Origin: Cladorhizidae sp. MBARI D1340-BT2
Lineage: Eukaryota > Porifera > Demospongiae > Poecilosclerida > Cladorhizidae
Length of the DNA: 64,000 bases
Direction: 5' to 3'
Assembly: GCA_028752905.1 (NCBI GenBank)
Contig: JAQNBH010000009.1
Coordinates: 24,784,370-24,848,369, forward strand
Positions within the stretch are counted from its first letter, which is position 1; every line of letters starts with the position of its first letter. A program made the translations under genes and the position numbers. Below the pieces are notes generated by a model, which ran no database searches, had not been told where the DNA came from, and saw only the letters and a list, made by a program, of their open reading frames with translations. This document shows, in pieces, positions 32,072 through 42,384 of the stretch.

Positions 32072-32089
32072 ATCCCACCACTGCAACCA
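32072..32089 (-). promoter_or_regulatory. Retrotransposon primer-binding site (tRNA-Leu-like)
   Basis: On the minus strand TGGTTGCAGTGGTGGGAT lies two bases after an LTR-like CCTGTCACA end and 41 bp before the gag start codon. It resembles the complement of the tRNA-Leu 3' end, like the site at 15698. It is not a tRNA gene. Confidence 0.5.
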
Positions 32090-32091
32090 GT

Positions 32092-32450
32092 TGTGACAGG
32101 ACCAAATCTGATATTACCCACAGACTCTGAGCCAGTCACTAAGTGTTGGTATGCTGCCACCACTCTACCTTTAAGCTATACACAAGGCTAGCAAGGTTAA
32201 GTAGAGCAACCTTAATAATTCAATATAGGACACTTACAAGACTCAGCTAACTCCCAGAGCAGTAACAACTCCTCCCTTAACTAGGCTGGAGACCCACTTC
32301 TGGTTTCTGCCCATACATGGTAATCTTACACTCATCATCGACCTATGACATTTGCCCAACATAAACACATAACACACAAACACACTAAGCTGCAGACCAT
32401 ATTATCAACACTTCCAATTCATAATTAGTTACTCACTACTGGGTTCACTC
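32092..32450 (-). repeat. Putative 5' LTR, outer end not determined
   Basis: On the minus strand it ends CCTGTCACA next to the primer-binding site. The outer boundary near 32450 is a guess. No second LTR copy was found. Confidence 0.3.
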
Positions 32451-32524
32451 CACATCCATAATTATGCATTGGGAACAGTCTTGTTTTTATGTCGTCCTGC
32501 GTTAGCCAGGTAAACTATTCCATA

Positions 32525-32670
32525 TTCATATTCCGTATTAGTCTCACCTGACATATTAGTATCACCTGACATATTAGTCTCACCTGCCATATTAGTCACC
32601 TGCAGACACCTGCCATATTTGTCTCACCTGACATATTAGTCCCACCTGCCATATAAATCTCACCTGTCAT
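32525..32670. repeat. About 18-bp repeat TCACCTGCCATATTAGTC
   Basis: Seven or so imperfect copies, related to the array at 30410-30565. Confidence 0.8.
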
Positions 32671-32929
32671 AGCTGAATATGAATGTGTTGCGTGTGTATA
32701 TATATATACACAAGCTATATATAAATTGCAGTAAAAACATGGGAGGGGTATCTAATATGGCAAGTAACTTGCCAACCCTCATTTCTCTCAGAAATTTGTT
32801 TTTGTTTTTTTAAATTAAATTTTACTCTCTAGCTATAGAAATAAATTGTTTTAGCAACAAATCTATCATCATGGGAGAAGTAATATGACAAGTGAGAATA
32901 CTTGCCATTTACTATAATCACAATTAGAT

Positions 32930-33021
32930 GAACAATTTTTCTTTTGTTTTGCTTCTCTGGATGATGGAGTGATAGGAACAATTTTTCTTTTGTTTTGCTT
33001 CTCTGGATGATGGAGTGATAG
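32930..33021. repeat. 46-bp direct tandem duplication
   Basis: Two copies of a 46-bp unit starting GAACAATTTTTCTTTTGTTT and ending GATGGAGTGATAG, at 32930 and 32976, identical by eye. This is a recent slippage event. Confidence 0.95.
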
Positions 33022-33275
33022 AAGGACAGGGTCAGAGCATATATATGTGGTTCCTCAGCACCATCCTACAATTTAACTTGTGCAAAACTTGAATTAAACA
33101 ATAAACATATTTCCAGGTCAACCATGATATCCTAGGAAGACCACCAGAAAGTTTAGGATCTCCCAGTATTTCACAGATTGGAGAAAACTAAGACAGTTTA
33201 TTGCATGAAAATGAGACATTCATAATTACCCAGAAAAAAATCCCAACAAGAACAAACAGATTCAGTCTTAATTAT

Positions 33276-33742
33276 TTAAGTGGCACCCAATTCCCTGTCC
33301 CAACAACTGCCACATTTCCACTCCTCCTCCCGGTTGATGATGGCTGATGGTGGAATCTCTGTACATGATTGTTGGAACCATTTACTAAACTTGCTGCACT
33401 GTGGCACTGTGAGGGCACAGTCATGGGGTTGTCTGCAAACACAGATCAATGGTTCCCTGAGAACAATTTTGAGCTTCTTGCTTGTGGCTTCTCGTCGGCA
33501 TCCTTGAACAGGGAATAGTTTGATGTGATATGTCTGGAATGATCTCATCAGGTGGGACCGCATCTTTGTTTGATCAAATGTTATTGTTGATGGGTCCACA
33601 CCATTGCATAATGCGGTTGCTACAGCAATGGCGAATAAACCACAGGCATCTCCAACCTGTTGATGCATGTATGGTTGCTGTATGGTCAGGTGGCTTCCTT
33701 GATATAATTCCATCCATGCCAGGCATTTTAGTGTATCCAGTT
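33276..33742 (-). CDS. Ginger1-type transposon: Ulp1 protease C-half plus PHD finger (last exon)
   Basis: Last exon of a minus-strand spliced gene. After acceptor ATCATTGCAG it reads LDTLKCLAWMELYQGS, then HQQVGDACGLFAIAVA, the Q-x5-C-G block of Ulp1/C48 cysteine proteases with catalytic Cys, and DPSTITFDQTKMRSHL. A PHD-type zinc finger follows: ICVCRQPHD, then QCSKFSKWF, QQSCTEIP and EWKCGSC. The usual second metal ligand Cys is Phe (C-S-K-F) and the usual His is Gln (W-F-Q-Q-S-C), so the finger may be impaired. The gene stops at 33276. Entry phase fits the 34236 exon exactly (A joined to AA). Integrase plus Ulp1 plus PHD is the known domain set of Ginger1 transposons, where Ulp1 is presumed to deconjugate ubiquitin-like proteins. 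Confidence 0.8.
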
Positions 33743-34235
33743 CTGCAATGATCCAACAACAGTAAGAACAAACAAACGAAACAACCATTAATTGTTTGTC
33801 GTGTATAACTACTATTTATTTCACAAGAATTGATTGAATGGTAACACGTACTGTACCTATTTTAGTGGGTTCGTTGTTGTACCATACGTGGGCATCTTGC
33901 CATTAATATTCAGCTGTGAATCATATTTAGGTGAAATTGACACTCTTGAAAGGCCCTCGTTCTTAATGTGATGCTTGAGTTGAGATACTATGCAAGTAAA
34001 AAATTGAGTATAGATTTCTAAACTCACAACAGTAGTTATCAAGGAGCCCAATTTTTTAATCGAGAGGATTAAAATATAACAACACTGTTGGCCAATGACA
34101 TTATTCAATTTCCAATGCATGTCATAAAAGTTGTTGGAAATTGACAACAGTTAATTCTTGATCCGCCTAATCAGAATGTGTAATTTTTTTTTTAAGTTTA
34201 GCATGTAAAATATTATCATTCAAGTTATTTCTTAC

Positions 34236-35002
34236 TGGTTCCTGCATAGAGGCTGTCATACACCCGCACAGTCCCCTTGGGCATTCCTATGCTGGACACA
34301 CAGACCCAGTGGCCGCCAGTATTCATGATTTGGATATAATCCCAAACCGGAGTTCCAGTTATTGAGCCTCCACTTCCTGGTGCCACATACCCAATGGACT
34401 GGAAGCCACCCATCTTTGGAAACTGATTGCGAAGTAGATCCTGCGCCTCATCTATGTGTGTGTCCTCTAGCCATGCTTCAGACAGCAGAATTATTAAAAA
34501 GTCACCAGGAAATTTTCTGTAATGGACAGGTGGTTTGCAAGGCAAGGGTTTTCCAAGCATTCTAGGCACAACTTGTGTAACACTGGTTACAACACAGTCT
34601 GATGTTGGCTCACTAGAGAGAGGTGTGTTTCTATCAGGTGGTGGGAGGACTAGACTATCTTTCTTAGTCTGTCGAATGATTCGGCACTGCCTCTTATCTG
34701 GACTCCCAGGGGAGGAACCTGTATCACTCAACTCATCAGATGGTCCAGGGTTGTTCGAACTGGTGTTGTGTGACTGGATGGAAGTTGGTATCTCATGTTG
34801 AACTGGTATCTCTCTAGTTAAGTAAGGCTTCAAGAGCCAGACATTAAACTTAACCTTCATAATGTTTTGGTTGTTATCCTGCAGTGTGCAGAGTCCTTTG
34901 AGTGAGACATGAACGATTACATAGGGTTCCAACCAGTCCTGCACCAGCCTGTCTCCTTTTCTGGATACCTTCCTTGCATTCCTCTTTTAAGGACATAATC
35001 AC
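34236..35002 (-). CDS. Ginger1-type transposon: integrase C-terminal domain plus Ulp1 N-half
   Basis: A minus-strand exon between acceptor CATCATAG and donor GTAAGA. It begins with the basic integrase tail (RNARKVSRKGDRLVQDW, EPYVIVHVSLKGLCTLQD, VKFNVWLLKPYL), the GPY/F-like module that follows a Gypsy/Ginger integrase core. After a Ser/Pro linker comes the first half of the Ulp1 fold: WLEDTHIDEAQDLLRNQF, then GGHWVCVSS with catalytic His and VRVYDSLY with catalytic Asp. Together with Cys in the next exon the His-Asp-Cys triad is complete. An apparent 2-nt change near 34986 puts the first codons (GDYVLK) out of frame with the rest, so the copy may be inactive. Confidence 0.78.
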
Positions 35003-35244
35003 CTATGATGGTCAACAGGTTAGTAATATAAAATTAAAAACATCCAGTAAAGGTAAAAAATATATCACAAAAAAACAGACAAGGACATTCTAACATTTAT
35101 CAAAACTCGGAAATACATATATCCAGAAAATTTTATTATTCTTAGCCTTTCGATTTTTTCTCAGAAACAACAATGGGACTCTAATTTGATTCAGCTTATA
35201 TAAAGGCACACATTAAAGGTACACATTAATTCATAAAAACATAC

Positions 35245-35341
35245 CTATTGCCGTTTGTAGCCTCTTTTTGCTTGGAATCGAAATAAGCTTTATGCTTTGC
35301 TTTAGCTTCTTCAATTTTCAACCGTATCTTCTCATATGTAC
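35245..35341 (-). CDS. Ginger1-type transposon: short linker exon
   Basis: Minus-strand exon reading TYEKIRLKIEEAKAKHKAYF, then DSKQKEATNGNR, between CACATAG and GTATGT. This matches the helical linker (I-x2-A-x3-Q/K-x2-Y-x-D/F) between integrase core and C-terminal domain. The phase against the exon at 35502 does not match if the outer acceptor is used; an inner AG at about 35331 would restore it. Confidence 0.6.
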
Positions 35342-35501
35342 CTATGTGATTACAAAATAAAACAGATCTGTAACATGATTTTTGGGGAGTGCATCAAACA
35401 TTTTCATTAAACTATTTGTCCACCATTTTTTGTTTTGTTACAAAAAAGTGTCAGCAATTTCATGTCATATATTTATGTTTGCCAGTCAGTTTTGTTCTTA
35501 C

Positions 35502-35715
35502 ATCTGCCACATGCTTCTCCAAATTATATTGTATGTCTTCAGGAGACATAGTGAGTGAGATGTTTTCATAGAGAAGCTCCTGCTCATTCTCATGTTCTGC
35601 ATTATTGATGGCTATGGAACCCCTAGCTGTTCGGTAGAACATCAACACAAATGTCTGTTGCTTTGTTGAAGACTGGACACTTGTATTGATACCATAAGTT
35701 GTGGGGAGTACATAT
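35502..35715 (-). CDS. Ginger1-type transposon: integrase core, late part
   Basis: Minus-strand exon starting YVLPTTYGINTSVQSSTK and then FVLMFYRTARGSI, the Y-N-T-S-V-x-S-S-T-K / F-L-M-F-x-R-x-A-R block that follows the third catalytic residue in Gypsy/Ginger integrases. It continues as an acidic helix (NEQELLYENISLTMSPEDIQ) and ends at donor GTAAGA. Its first base completes the Lys codon left by the 36490 exon (AA plus A), so these two exons join cleanly. Confidence 0.75.
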
Positions 35716-36489
35716 CTACATAAGTACAAAACATCATACATAGAAATCATAACTACAAGCAGCACATTCAAGGTATATGCATCCTTTAGCTGAAGGCTTA
35801 CACCAAAAACCATGTTTATATTTTTATTGTATAAGAATTTGGAAAATAATATACTGTATTGCTACAATGTGCAATTTAGAGATTTTGAGCTCCATAAATG
35901 TATAATGCGCTCTTAGTTTTGCGTTTTATAATAAGTACCACTAATTATAACAAGATCGGTTGGCACTTTTCTGCTCACTATCCTGACCATCCAGTACCCT
36001 CTGCACATTTTCGTTTGCTCTCCTGATACATCTGATCGATTCCTGCATCTTCACTAGTAGGCAAGGATTGTTTGAAGCACATTCGAATGGTCACACTGTA
36101 GTCAGCTTCTTTCTCGCTAGTAAACCGTCTGGCTTTTGGCTGCAATATGCACGCGGAATGTTTTGTGTGATAAAAAAGATTGCGAGATGTTTTACGAATA
36201 ACAATGCACTCGCAAAACTTAATCAAATTTTGTAGCAATACGGTAGCAATAACTACTATTTTTTATGATTTTTCATAATTTTATATGTGTGTGTGTGTGA
36301 GTGGGTTGGTGTTTCAGTGTGAGAGGATTCATTGGAGAGATTCTGGTGAGATTTTCTGGGGTAATCACAGATTAGCATGAAATGTGATATTGCCATCTAC
36401 TGGAAGGTGGTGGTAATGGTAATAGTAGAAATCTCTCTATTAACAAACTGTCAATCTTGAAAAATAATTATTAAATATTGGTAGCTTAC

Positions 36490-36641
36490 TTGTTCCAGTC
36501 AGATTGAGTATCGTTTGTATACTTGGACAGTGCCCTCTTAAGAGTTTGATTAGTCCGCTCATCTTGGCCATTGCTCTGAGGGTGATATACCGAACATACC
36601 ATCTGCTTCACTCCAAAAGCAGTCAAGACAACATCATTGAG
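36490..36641 (-). CDS. Ginger1-type transposon: integrase core with catalytic Glu
   Basis: Minus-strand exon between ATAACTCAG and GTAAGC. Reads FGVKQMVCSVYHPQSNGQDE, then RTNQTLKRALSKYTND and DWN. The H-P-Q-S-N-G-Q-x-E-R block holds the third acidic residue of the D,D-35-E integrase active site. Fully open. Confidence 0.8.
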
Positions 36642-36908
36642 CTGAGTTATCAAATAAGTTCACACAAACAGAACATTACTCTACATGAATATTTATCAAA
36701 AGTAAGCAGGAGGAAATTTCCAGATAATCAAGACTGAAGTTGCTAATAAAGTTATCTTAAATTGTGTTAAGTCTGCCTTGTACTCAATAGTCTAACTTTG
36801 CTCTTGTAAACAAATCCAACACATTTTCCTTGATTAATTTTCACTTCTCAGACCACATACATGTCATTTCATGAACACAGATGGCAACAGTTTTATTAAG
36901 TTAGTTAC

Positions 36909-37131
36909 CTGGTTTATAAATTCATGCCCCTGATCCATTAGAATTTTTTGGGGAGGACCATAACTGTAGATGAGCTCGAGTAGAATGCTTGCAACATCAC
37001 CAGCTGACTTGGACTTGATTGGCCGAGCAAATACCCACTTGGTAAAGAGATCTGTAACAGTGCAGACATATATATGGCCTTCGTCTGTGGCCGCAAATTG
37101 ACCAATGAGGTCTATACCCAAAATCTCCCAT
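36909..37131 (-). CDS. Ginger1-type transposon: integrase core with both catalytic Asp
   Basis: Minus-strand exon between ATACTTACAG and GTAACT. Reads WEILGIDLIGQFAATDEGHI, VTDLFTKWVFARPIKSKSA, and ILMDQGHEFINQ. The first Asp (GIDLIG) and second Asp (MDQGHEF, normally S-D-Q-G-x-E-F) are present, so with the next exon the catalytic D-D-E is complete. This is the DNA strand-transfer domain. Upstream exons (zinc-binding H2C2 region) were not found in 37132-38170, so the 5' part may be missing or too degraded. Confidence 0.82.
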
Positions 37132-37599
37132 CTGTAAGTATTTGCTACATAATTTTAAGAAAATCAGATGTGCCTGTAATTACCTGATTTTAAGCATTTT
37201 AATTATTATATAGTGCATAAGATTTGGATTGGTAAAGGATTATCTAACCTGTTTATTAAAATTAACCCAAAAATTATTCAATTTAATCGGTGTATATATG
37301 TAGCATCAAAATTCCCCTAAGTACTAACTTGTCCAATATCAGACCTATTCATGCAGCCTAAAAGTTTAGGCTTCTCTTGCCAGCAATTTAATATGCGTTA
37401 GCACTCTCATATAGGCACTCTCATGTAGGTTTGGCAGGTCAGAGATCATTCAGCAACAAACTAAAACTTGCCATATACTCGATTCTATACCTATACAGAC
37501 CCTAAAAAAAGTATGTCGCAAAAAGCGTTCCAACAATATAGCACACAGAAGCACAGTTCTCCAAACTAAAAAAAAAGGTCGGAAAAATGACACGTAAAA

Positions 37600-37645
37600 T
37601 CATCATCATCATCATCATTATCATAATCATCATCATCATCATCTT
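37600..37645. repeat. (ATC)n microsatellite
   Basis: About fifteen ATC units with two interruptions, ending at CTTATTGG. Confidence 0.92.
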
Positions 37646-38178
37646 ATTGGCTGCATAGATTTCATTTATTTTTATGCCATTTTGTAGAGCGCTATCTGGG
37701 AAGGTGCCTTTTGGTGTCGCTTTAGAGAGCTAATTAAAAAAAGGTTGATTTTTGCATATATAGTTCGTCTAAGATGCCATCTTTGAATGGCGTGCGCAAC
37801 CCAAATTGCTCGATCCTTTACCAAATCGCTGTGTTAGATGCAGTGGATTGAGGGTATGGCTTTTGCAGTGAAGAATCAAAGAAGGATTGCTGAATGTAGT
37901 TACTGATGGGGGAAGCATTTTAGGATTGTTCCTTATGGCATTCTAAACCACTGGACCAATCTGTCCCAAACTTGTCATGCATGCATACCAACTTGACCTG
38001 GGAAGTAACCTGGGCTAGGTCTGACCAGGACACTCCTCTTCGTGTGGGCATTGCAGGCATATATAGCATCAAAACAGTATTCCAATTCACGAAAGCTTTA
38101 AAATATATTGGGAACAAGTAATATGTAAAAAAAATTTAATAAATTAAAGGACATATAAGGTTGGCTTTGATATTGTGC

Positions 38179-38500
38179 TGTCGTAACAATCACTCCATAA
38201 CTGCCTCCACACCACCATAAACTTCAGCAATAATATATTCTTGGATAACAATCCCTACATTACTGCGGACAGCAAAATTGTGATAAATAACTGATGCTAT
38301 ATAGCAGCACATTTTCTTAGCTATAAATCTCTTCATACCTTATGTTAGAGTAATCTGGATTTTATCATATTTGTGACGTCCCTTGTGGTTGTGGAGGTAG
38401 TAATATAGTACAAGAATATATTATTATTGCTGAAGTTTATAATTATTTGTGAGGTCATTGTGGTTGTGTGGAGGCAGTAATGGAATGATTGTTATGACAG
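38179..38500. mobile_element. MITE-like inverted-repeat element
   Basis: The left arm (38179-38255) starts CTGTCGTAACAATCACTCCA and contains TAACTGCCTCCACAC and AACTTCAGCAATAATATATT. The right arm (38405-38500) is its inverse with small indels. Length about 320 bp, no coding capacity. Target-site duplication not resolved. Confidence 0.7.
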
Positions 38501-38613
38501 TCTAGCAATCTTATATTTCCCCAGTTGGGACTAACATATTTCCAATGGGCATCTTTTCTATCATTTGCACATCATTGCTCAGTACTGACCCTGGATTAGA
38601 AATATTAAAAGGT

Positions 38614-38868
38614 CTAAAATTGTTTAATTTGCTTATTTCTGATATCACTCTCTGTGCAATGAGGTTCACTACAGTGAGGGACAGATGGTGAGGAGTGTTC
38701 AGCAGAGCTTGGATCATCTGAACAAGGTAGAGGAGTAGAACTTTTGTCTGCTGATACATGTTCCATAGGCTCAGTTTCATTGATCAAGTCTGCGATATCT
38801 TCCCTGTCCGTACCCCAATTCGTATGGACTACACTTCATCGTTTCATGAACACATTTATTCAGTTGAT
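38614..38868 (-). pseudogene. KRBA2/Ginger2-like integrase gene: last exon
   Basis: Minus-strand exon after acceptor ATACTACTAG. Begins QLNKCVHETMKCSPYELGYG, the N-T-x-x-H-x-x-x-K-x-S-P-Y-E-L block near the end of such integrases. After one extra G (GGGG near 38806) the neighbouring frame continues DREDIADLINETEPMEHVSA and a Ser/Pro/Cys-rich tail to a TAG at 38614-38616. The 1-nt shift disables the tail in this copy. Confidence 0.6.
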
Positions 38869-39131
38869 CTAGTAGTATACACACACACACAAAGCAGAGA
38901 TGACCAAGTATGTGAAGTTCATGCTGCCATCAGGATGCCAGTATTAGGCATATTAGTACTACAATGGCTGTACTAAACACTCGTCCATAACCTATCAATA
39001 ACCATTACCATGAAAAGTTCAGCTATATTACATATTTATGGTATCTTCTTTTATAGTATCATACAGTCACCAATTATAGTTGTTTATGATCACTATTGTT
39101 TATGAATCACTATTATGAAAATCAAACTTAC

Positions 39132-39354
39132 ACTGAATTTCTGGTAACCAATGTGACCATGCCATATCACATTCATTCTTTTCAAACCGACATGCAAGAA
39201 GTTCTTCAACTTTAGCATTTGCACGTTCCACTAGACCCTGTGATTGAGGGTGTCTTGGTCGACCGTTTATGATGGTGGCTTTCCCCTGCCAGGTCTTCAC
39301 CAGTTTGTCTATGATATGATTGACAAATTCTCTTCCGTTATCAGATTGGAATAT
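39132..39354 (-). CDS. KRBA2/Ginger2-like integrase: core exon with Asp-2 and Glu
   Basis: Minus-strand exon between TATGTATAG and GTAAGT, open throughout. Reads IFQSDNGREFVNHIIDKLVK, TWQGKATIINGRPRHPQSQG, LVERANAKVEELL and AWSHWLPEIQ. S-D-N-G-R-E-F supplies the second catalytic Asp, and H-P-Q-S-Q-G-x-x-E-R-A-N the catalytic Glu. It differs clearly from the 36.5-37.1 kb integrase, so the window holds two separate integrase families. The exon lies left of the tandem-duplication breakpoint and is therefore present once. Confidence 0.8.
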
Positions 39355-39415
39355 CTATACATAGGAACACTCAAGCATGCTGTAACCATTAATAATCAAT
39401 TATGGGTCACACAAC

Positions 39416-39577
39416 CTTGGGAACACCGAAATATGCAAAAACACGACTGGACAAGTTTTTAGCCACCTCAATTGGCTCAAGAGCAAACAGTACATGGAAT
39501 TTGGACCAATGATCCATGTAGTGGCCAATCCAGTTATGGCGGTCGTCTGGTCTATGTCGCATGTCAATCAAATCCAT
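39416..39577 (-). CDS. KRBA2/Ginger2-like integrase: core exon with Asp-1
   Basis: Minus-strand exon after CTTAGTTAG, reading MDLIDMRHRPDDRHNWIGHY, then MDHWSKFHVLFALEPIEVA and VFAYFGVPK, ending at donor GTTGTG. D-L-I-D-M is the first catalytic Asp, and H-W-S-K-F-H-V-L the central strands. Open. The tandem-duplication breakpoint falls in the 50-bp intron just upstream of it (39578-39627). Confidence 0.8.
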
Positions 39578-39627
39578 CTAACTAAGACGATGCTAAATAC
39601 CAACATATTTGGTACTAATAATATTAC

Positions 39628-39773
39628 CTGTCCTCGAGTCATAAATCCAGAAGAAATGATAGGTTTAAGTGTGGGGCACTGTTGGTTTGTGGCTTCTGAA
39701 GGTTAATCACACTACATAATTGAACGTACTTCTCCACAACAGATCTTGGTAGACACGCATAGTTCGAAGAAAT
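39628..39773 (-). pseudogene. KRBA2/Ginger2-like integrase: zinc-binding exon, unit 1 copy
   Basis: Minus-strand exon ISSNYACLPRSVVEKYVQLC, then SVINLQKPQTNSAP. It corresponds to the second half of the H2C2 zinc-binding segment upstream of the integrase core. A 2-nt insertion (GT near 39671) shifts the end of the exon. The copies at 47083 and 54553 lack it and read LKPIISS then FMTRGQ. So unit 1, the only unit still joined to the catalytic core, has the broken copy. Confidence 0.7.
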
Positions 39774-40544
39774 CTAGAGGGAGTATGGTGAAGACAGAGA
39801 ATTGAATTACCTTTGATATCCAAAACAGATCACTATTATAAAATGTCGCTGGTTGTTTACCACATACTAAAACAACAGGATTAACCCATGGGTAATTAAA
39901 TATTCACATTAAAAAGCTGAGAGGTGGATGCTTGCTGTATCTAGTGGATGAAACGGACACACCCATGTTTTTGCTAGTATTAGAAGGATGTAGGTCAAAC
40001 CGATATAAAATAGGAAATAGGTGAAACATAAGGATTCATAACATCCAAACGTCAACATACTTCATATCGAGTGTTTTATGTTGTGTCCAAAATGTAACTT
40101 GCTGTGTGTTCCAATTTTTCAATAAAAGTGAATTGGAGGTTACTACTACAATAGTAGTATTTTACTCATATGCTGCGCTGCACTGTCCTTGGACTCAATT
40201 GAATTTGGATATGACAAATTGTATGTTTGCACTTACCAAAACCATATAAAAGTTAGAGATAGCAACCTTATGTCAGGACCTCAATTCAAATATTCATGGT
40301 CACCTGATTAAAAACATTTTATGGTTGACATGAGCTATACCCATATTATGCACAGCTTATATAACTGACAGTCAGTCACAATTTTCAATCTCACGTGCAA
40401 TCTTTAGGTGTTCAACCAGTAGAGCTACACTGTACCTACAATATTTGAGTGCCAAAATGAGAGCATGCATCAAGGGCTACATTTCAAACACAAGATCACA
40501 TGCATAGAATCTGTTTTTATATAGAAATGATGGACATTCTGTAC

Positions 40545-40672
40545 CTCGGCTAGAGCCTTTTATAGCCCATATGACCTTGAACATCACAGTGCACTCTATT
40601 CAAAATAGTATGAAACTCTTCAATGTAAGCCACTCTCCGATAATGACCAAGGATGGAGGAGTCATTCTCATC
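40545..40672 (-). pseudogene. KRBA2/Ginger2-like integrase: HH zinc-binding exon with stop
   Basis: Minus-strand exon between TTTTTTTCAG and GTACAG. Reads DENDSSILGHYRRVAYIEEF, then HTILNRVHCDVQGHMGYKRL, a TAG stop and PR. It matches the His-His half of the H2C2 module. The stop near 40551 is shared with unit 2 (47998-48125), so it predates the tandem duplication. Confidence 0.7.
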
Positions 40673-40911
40673 CTGAAAAAAAGATTAGATTAAAATGACA
40701 CCGTATAACTGCGATTCAGTAAAGCGTCTGGCTCATGAAGCGAATGGCTACTGGATTTCAATCAATTAAACAAAGTTTTGTCTTTGTTATTATCATCCAT
40801 GCCTATAGATTGGCACTTGACTTGTGGCTTTAAACTTATAAAATAAGGAGACCTGTCTAACAACAAAATATGTCTCACTAAATATATCACTGGCTATATG
40901 GGTTTAATCAC

Positions 40912-41112
40912 CTTTTTCTTTGCAGGTATACAAAGTACATCCTTAAGCCCAAGAGCAGGGTACTCCAAAAGTTAAAAACATTTTTGTTTCACCCAAAAAT
41001 TGAATTTAGGATCACTGTTCGCCATCTCCCCTTTCAGAAATTTGACAACAGCTTGTCCCTTTGTTCTTGATATGGTTTTGCTTCCAAGGTTCCTTCCAGA
41101 AAGAAAGGTTTG
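40912..41112 (-). pseudogene. KRBA2/Ginger2-like integrase: upstream exon with stop
   Basis: Minus-strand exon after AATGTTCAG. Reads QTFLSGRNLGSKTISRTKGQ, AVVKFLKGEMANSDPKFNFW, VKQKCF, a TAA at 40972-40974, then LLEYPALGLKDVLCIPAKK and donor GTGATT. An upstream ATG at 41175 extends the same frame. The stop is present in both units. This is the N-terminal region that precedes the zinc-binding segment in KRBA2-like proteins; recognition is moderate. Confidence 0.6.
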
Positions 41113-42384
41113 CTGAACATTAATCATCATAGGCATTCTCTCCTTCCATTTCTCCTTCCTATAACCTCTTCCCATGTGGGAGCAAACTTGTTTTGATCTA
41201 ATTGGTGATCAGGTATTGGCTTTCGCGATCCTAGGATTGAGCAAATTCCAGGTTTGCGGGTAACATATATATTGTAATTGGCGAGATGCAACAATTGCCT
41301 TCAAGCAGTATATAGAAAGGCAGTGCCACAAGTGTTCTGTGGAGTAGTACTGACACAATGGTCCGGGCATTGTGGTAATAAATATTATTAACCCTGTGCA
41401 TTTATACTTTGAGACATCAGCAAAACGTTGTCTCAATGTTTACAAAAATGCCTATGATCATATTTTTTTATAAAATATAATACTCTCTTGCTTTATGGTT
41501 AGTATAGGTAGATCTTCATTATCTTTCATGCAATTAAAGATAGTTTTTGTAGCATTGGTTACACATATCACAAGAATCAATATTTGCATAATACTTACAG
41601 GTCCCCAGCATCCTTCTCTGTATACTCAAGTCATTATTCTCAATAGCTCATCCAAACACTGATGACGGATGTAGTGTTCTATTTTTTACAAGCTAGCATG
41701 CTGAATTATAATTTTTTTACTGCATATATCTTGGAATCATCTTCCCTCATAAACTTCAGCAACTTATAAGAATTCCTATCACTATGGTCGTTGTGGCTGC
41801 TGATTCCAAATCCCTGTCTTGGAAAGAATTCGAGGAATGTTGGTTTAGTAGCCATTGCTAAGAACTGCTAAGCATCTCACTTAAATTGCGTGTTGTTGTG
41901 CAGGTAGCTAATACTACACAGAATGCTTGTGATACTGCATCTGTTTATGCTGCTTGTAGGAAACTATTGCATATTTCCATATACATAACTACAAGTAATA
42001 ATTACCTACCTGACTGTATGCTTGCATAAAGATATAAATATTATCCAGTTAGCAATTCCATTCTTATTTACAGAGCATTAGAGATTCAAGCCTTCATGGA
42101 CTATCCTTGTCACAACTGTCTAGCAAAGATAACAGGGCACTCGACCTTCAAAATTAAGCCACTGCTACGAAAGGAACTAAGTCGTCTGGAATGATCCTAA
42201 CACTGTCTTTTTCAAAAAGGTTGCTTGGGCAAAAAAATTAACTTGGTTGTGAGGCTCGTTATGGAAAGGCAAGGATCCAGATCTAGTAGAAGCACTAGAA
42301 ACATGTTAAGCAATATTGCCAGCCATATTAACCCTTTCACCGTCGACTTCATTTTGAGATTTTGATCTATTTTTACTTTAATTT

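Noticed and set aside
32071..32089. tRNA gene fragment (AATCCCACCACTGCAACCA)
   Set aside because: Only the 3'-end-like 19 bases exist, placed between an LTR-like end and gag; it is a primer-binding site.
33857..34147. 96-codon minus-strand frame
   Set aside because: Lies in the intron between the two Ulp1 exons, whose phases match without it.
35978..36238. Minus-strand frame inside the Ginger1-type gene, between 35715 and 36490
   Set aside because: It lies in an intron between two exons whose phases join exactly, and no integrase or protease motif is present.
41209..41436. 75-codon minus-strand frame identical at 48665
   Set aside because: Conserved only because the units are young duplicates; the related block A sequence at about 9050-9200 does not keep the frame.
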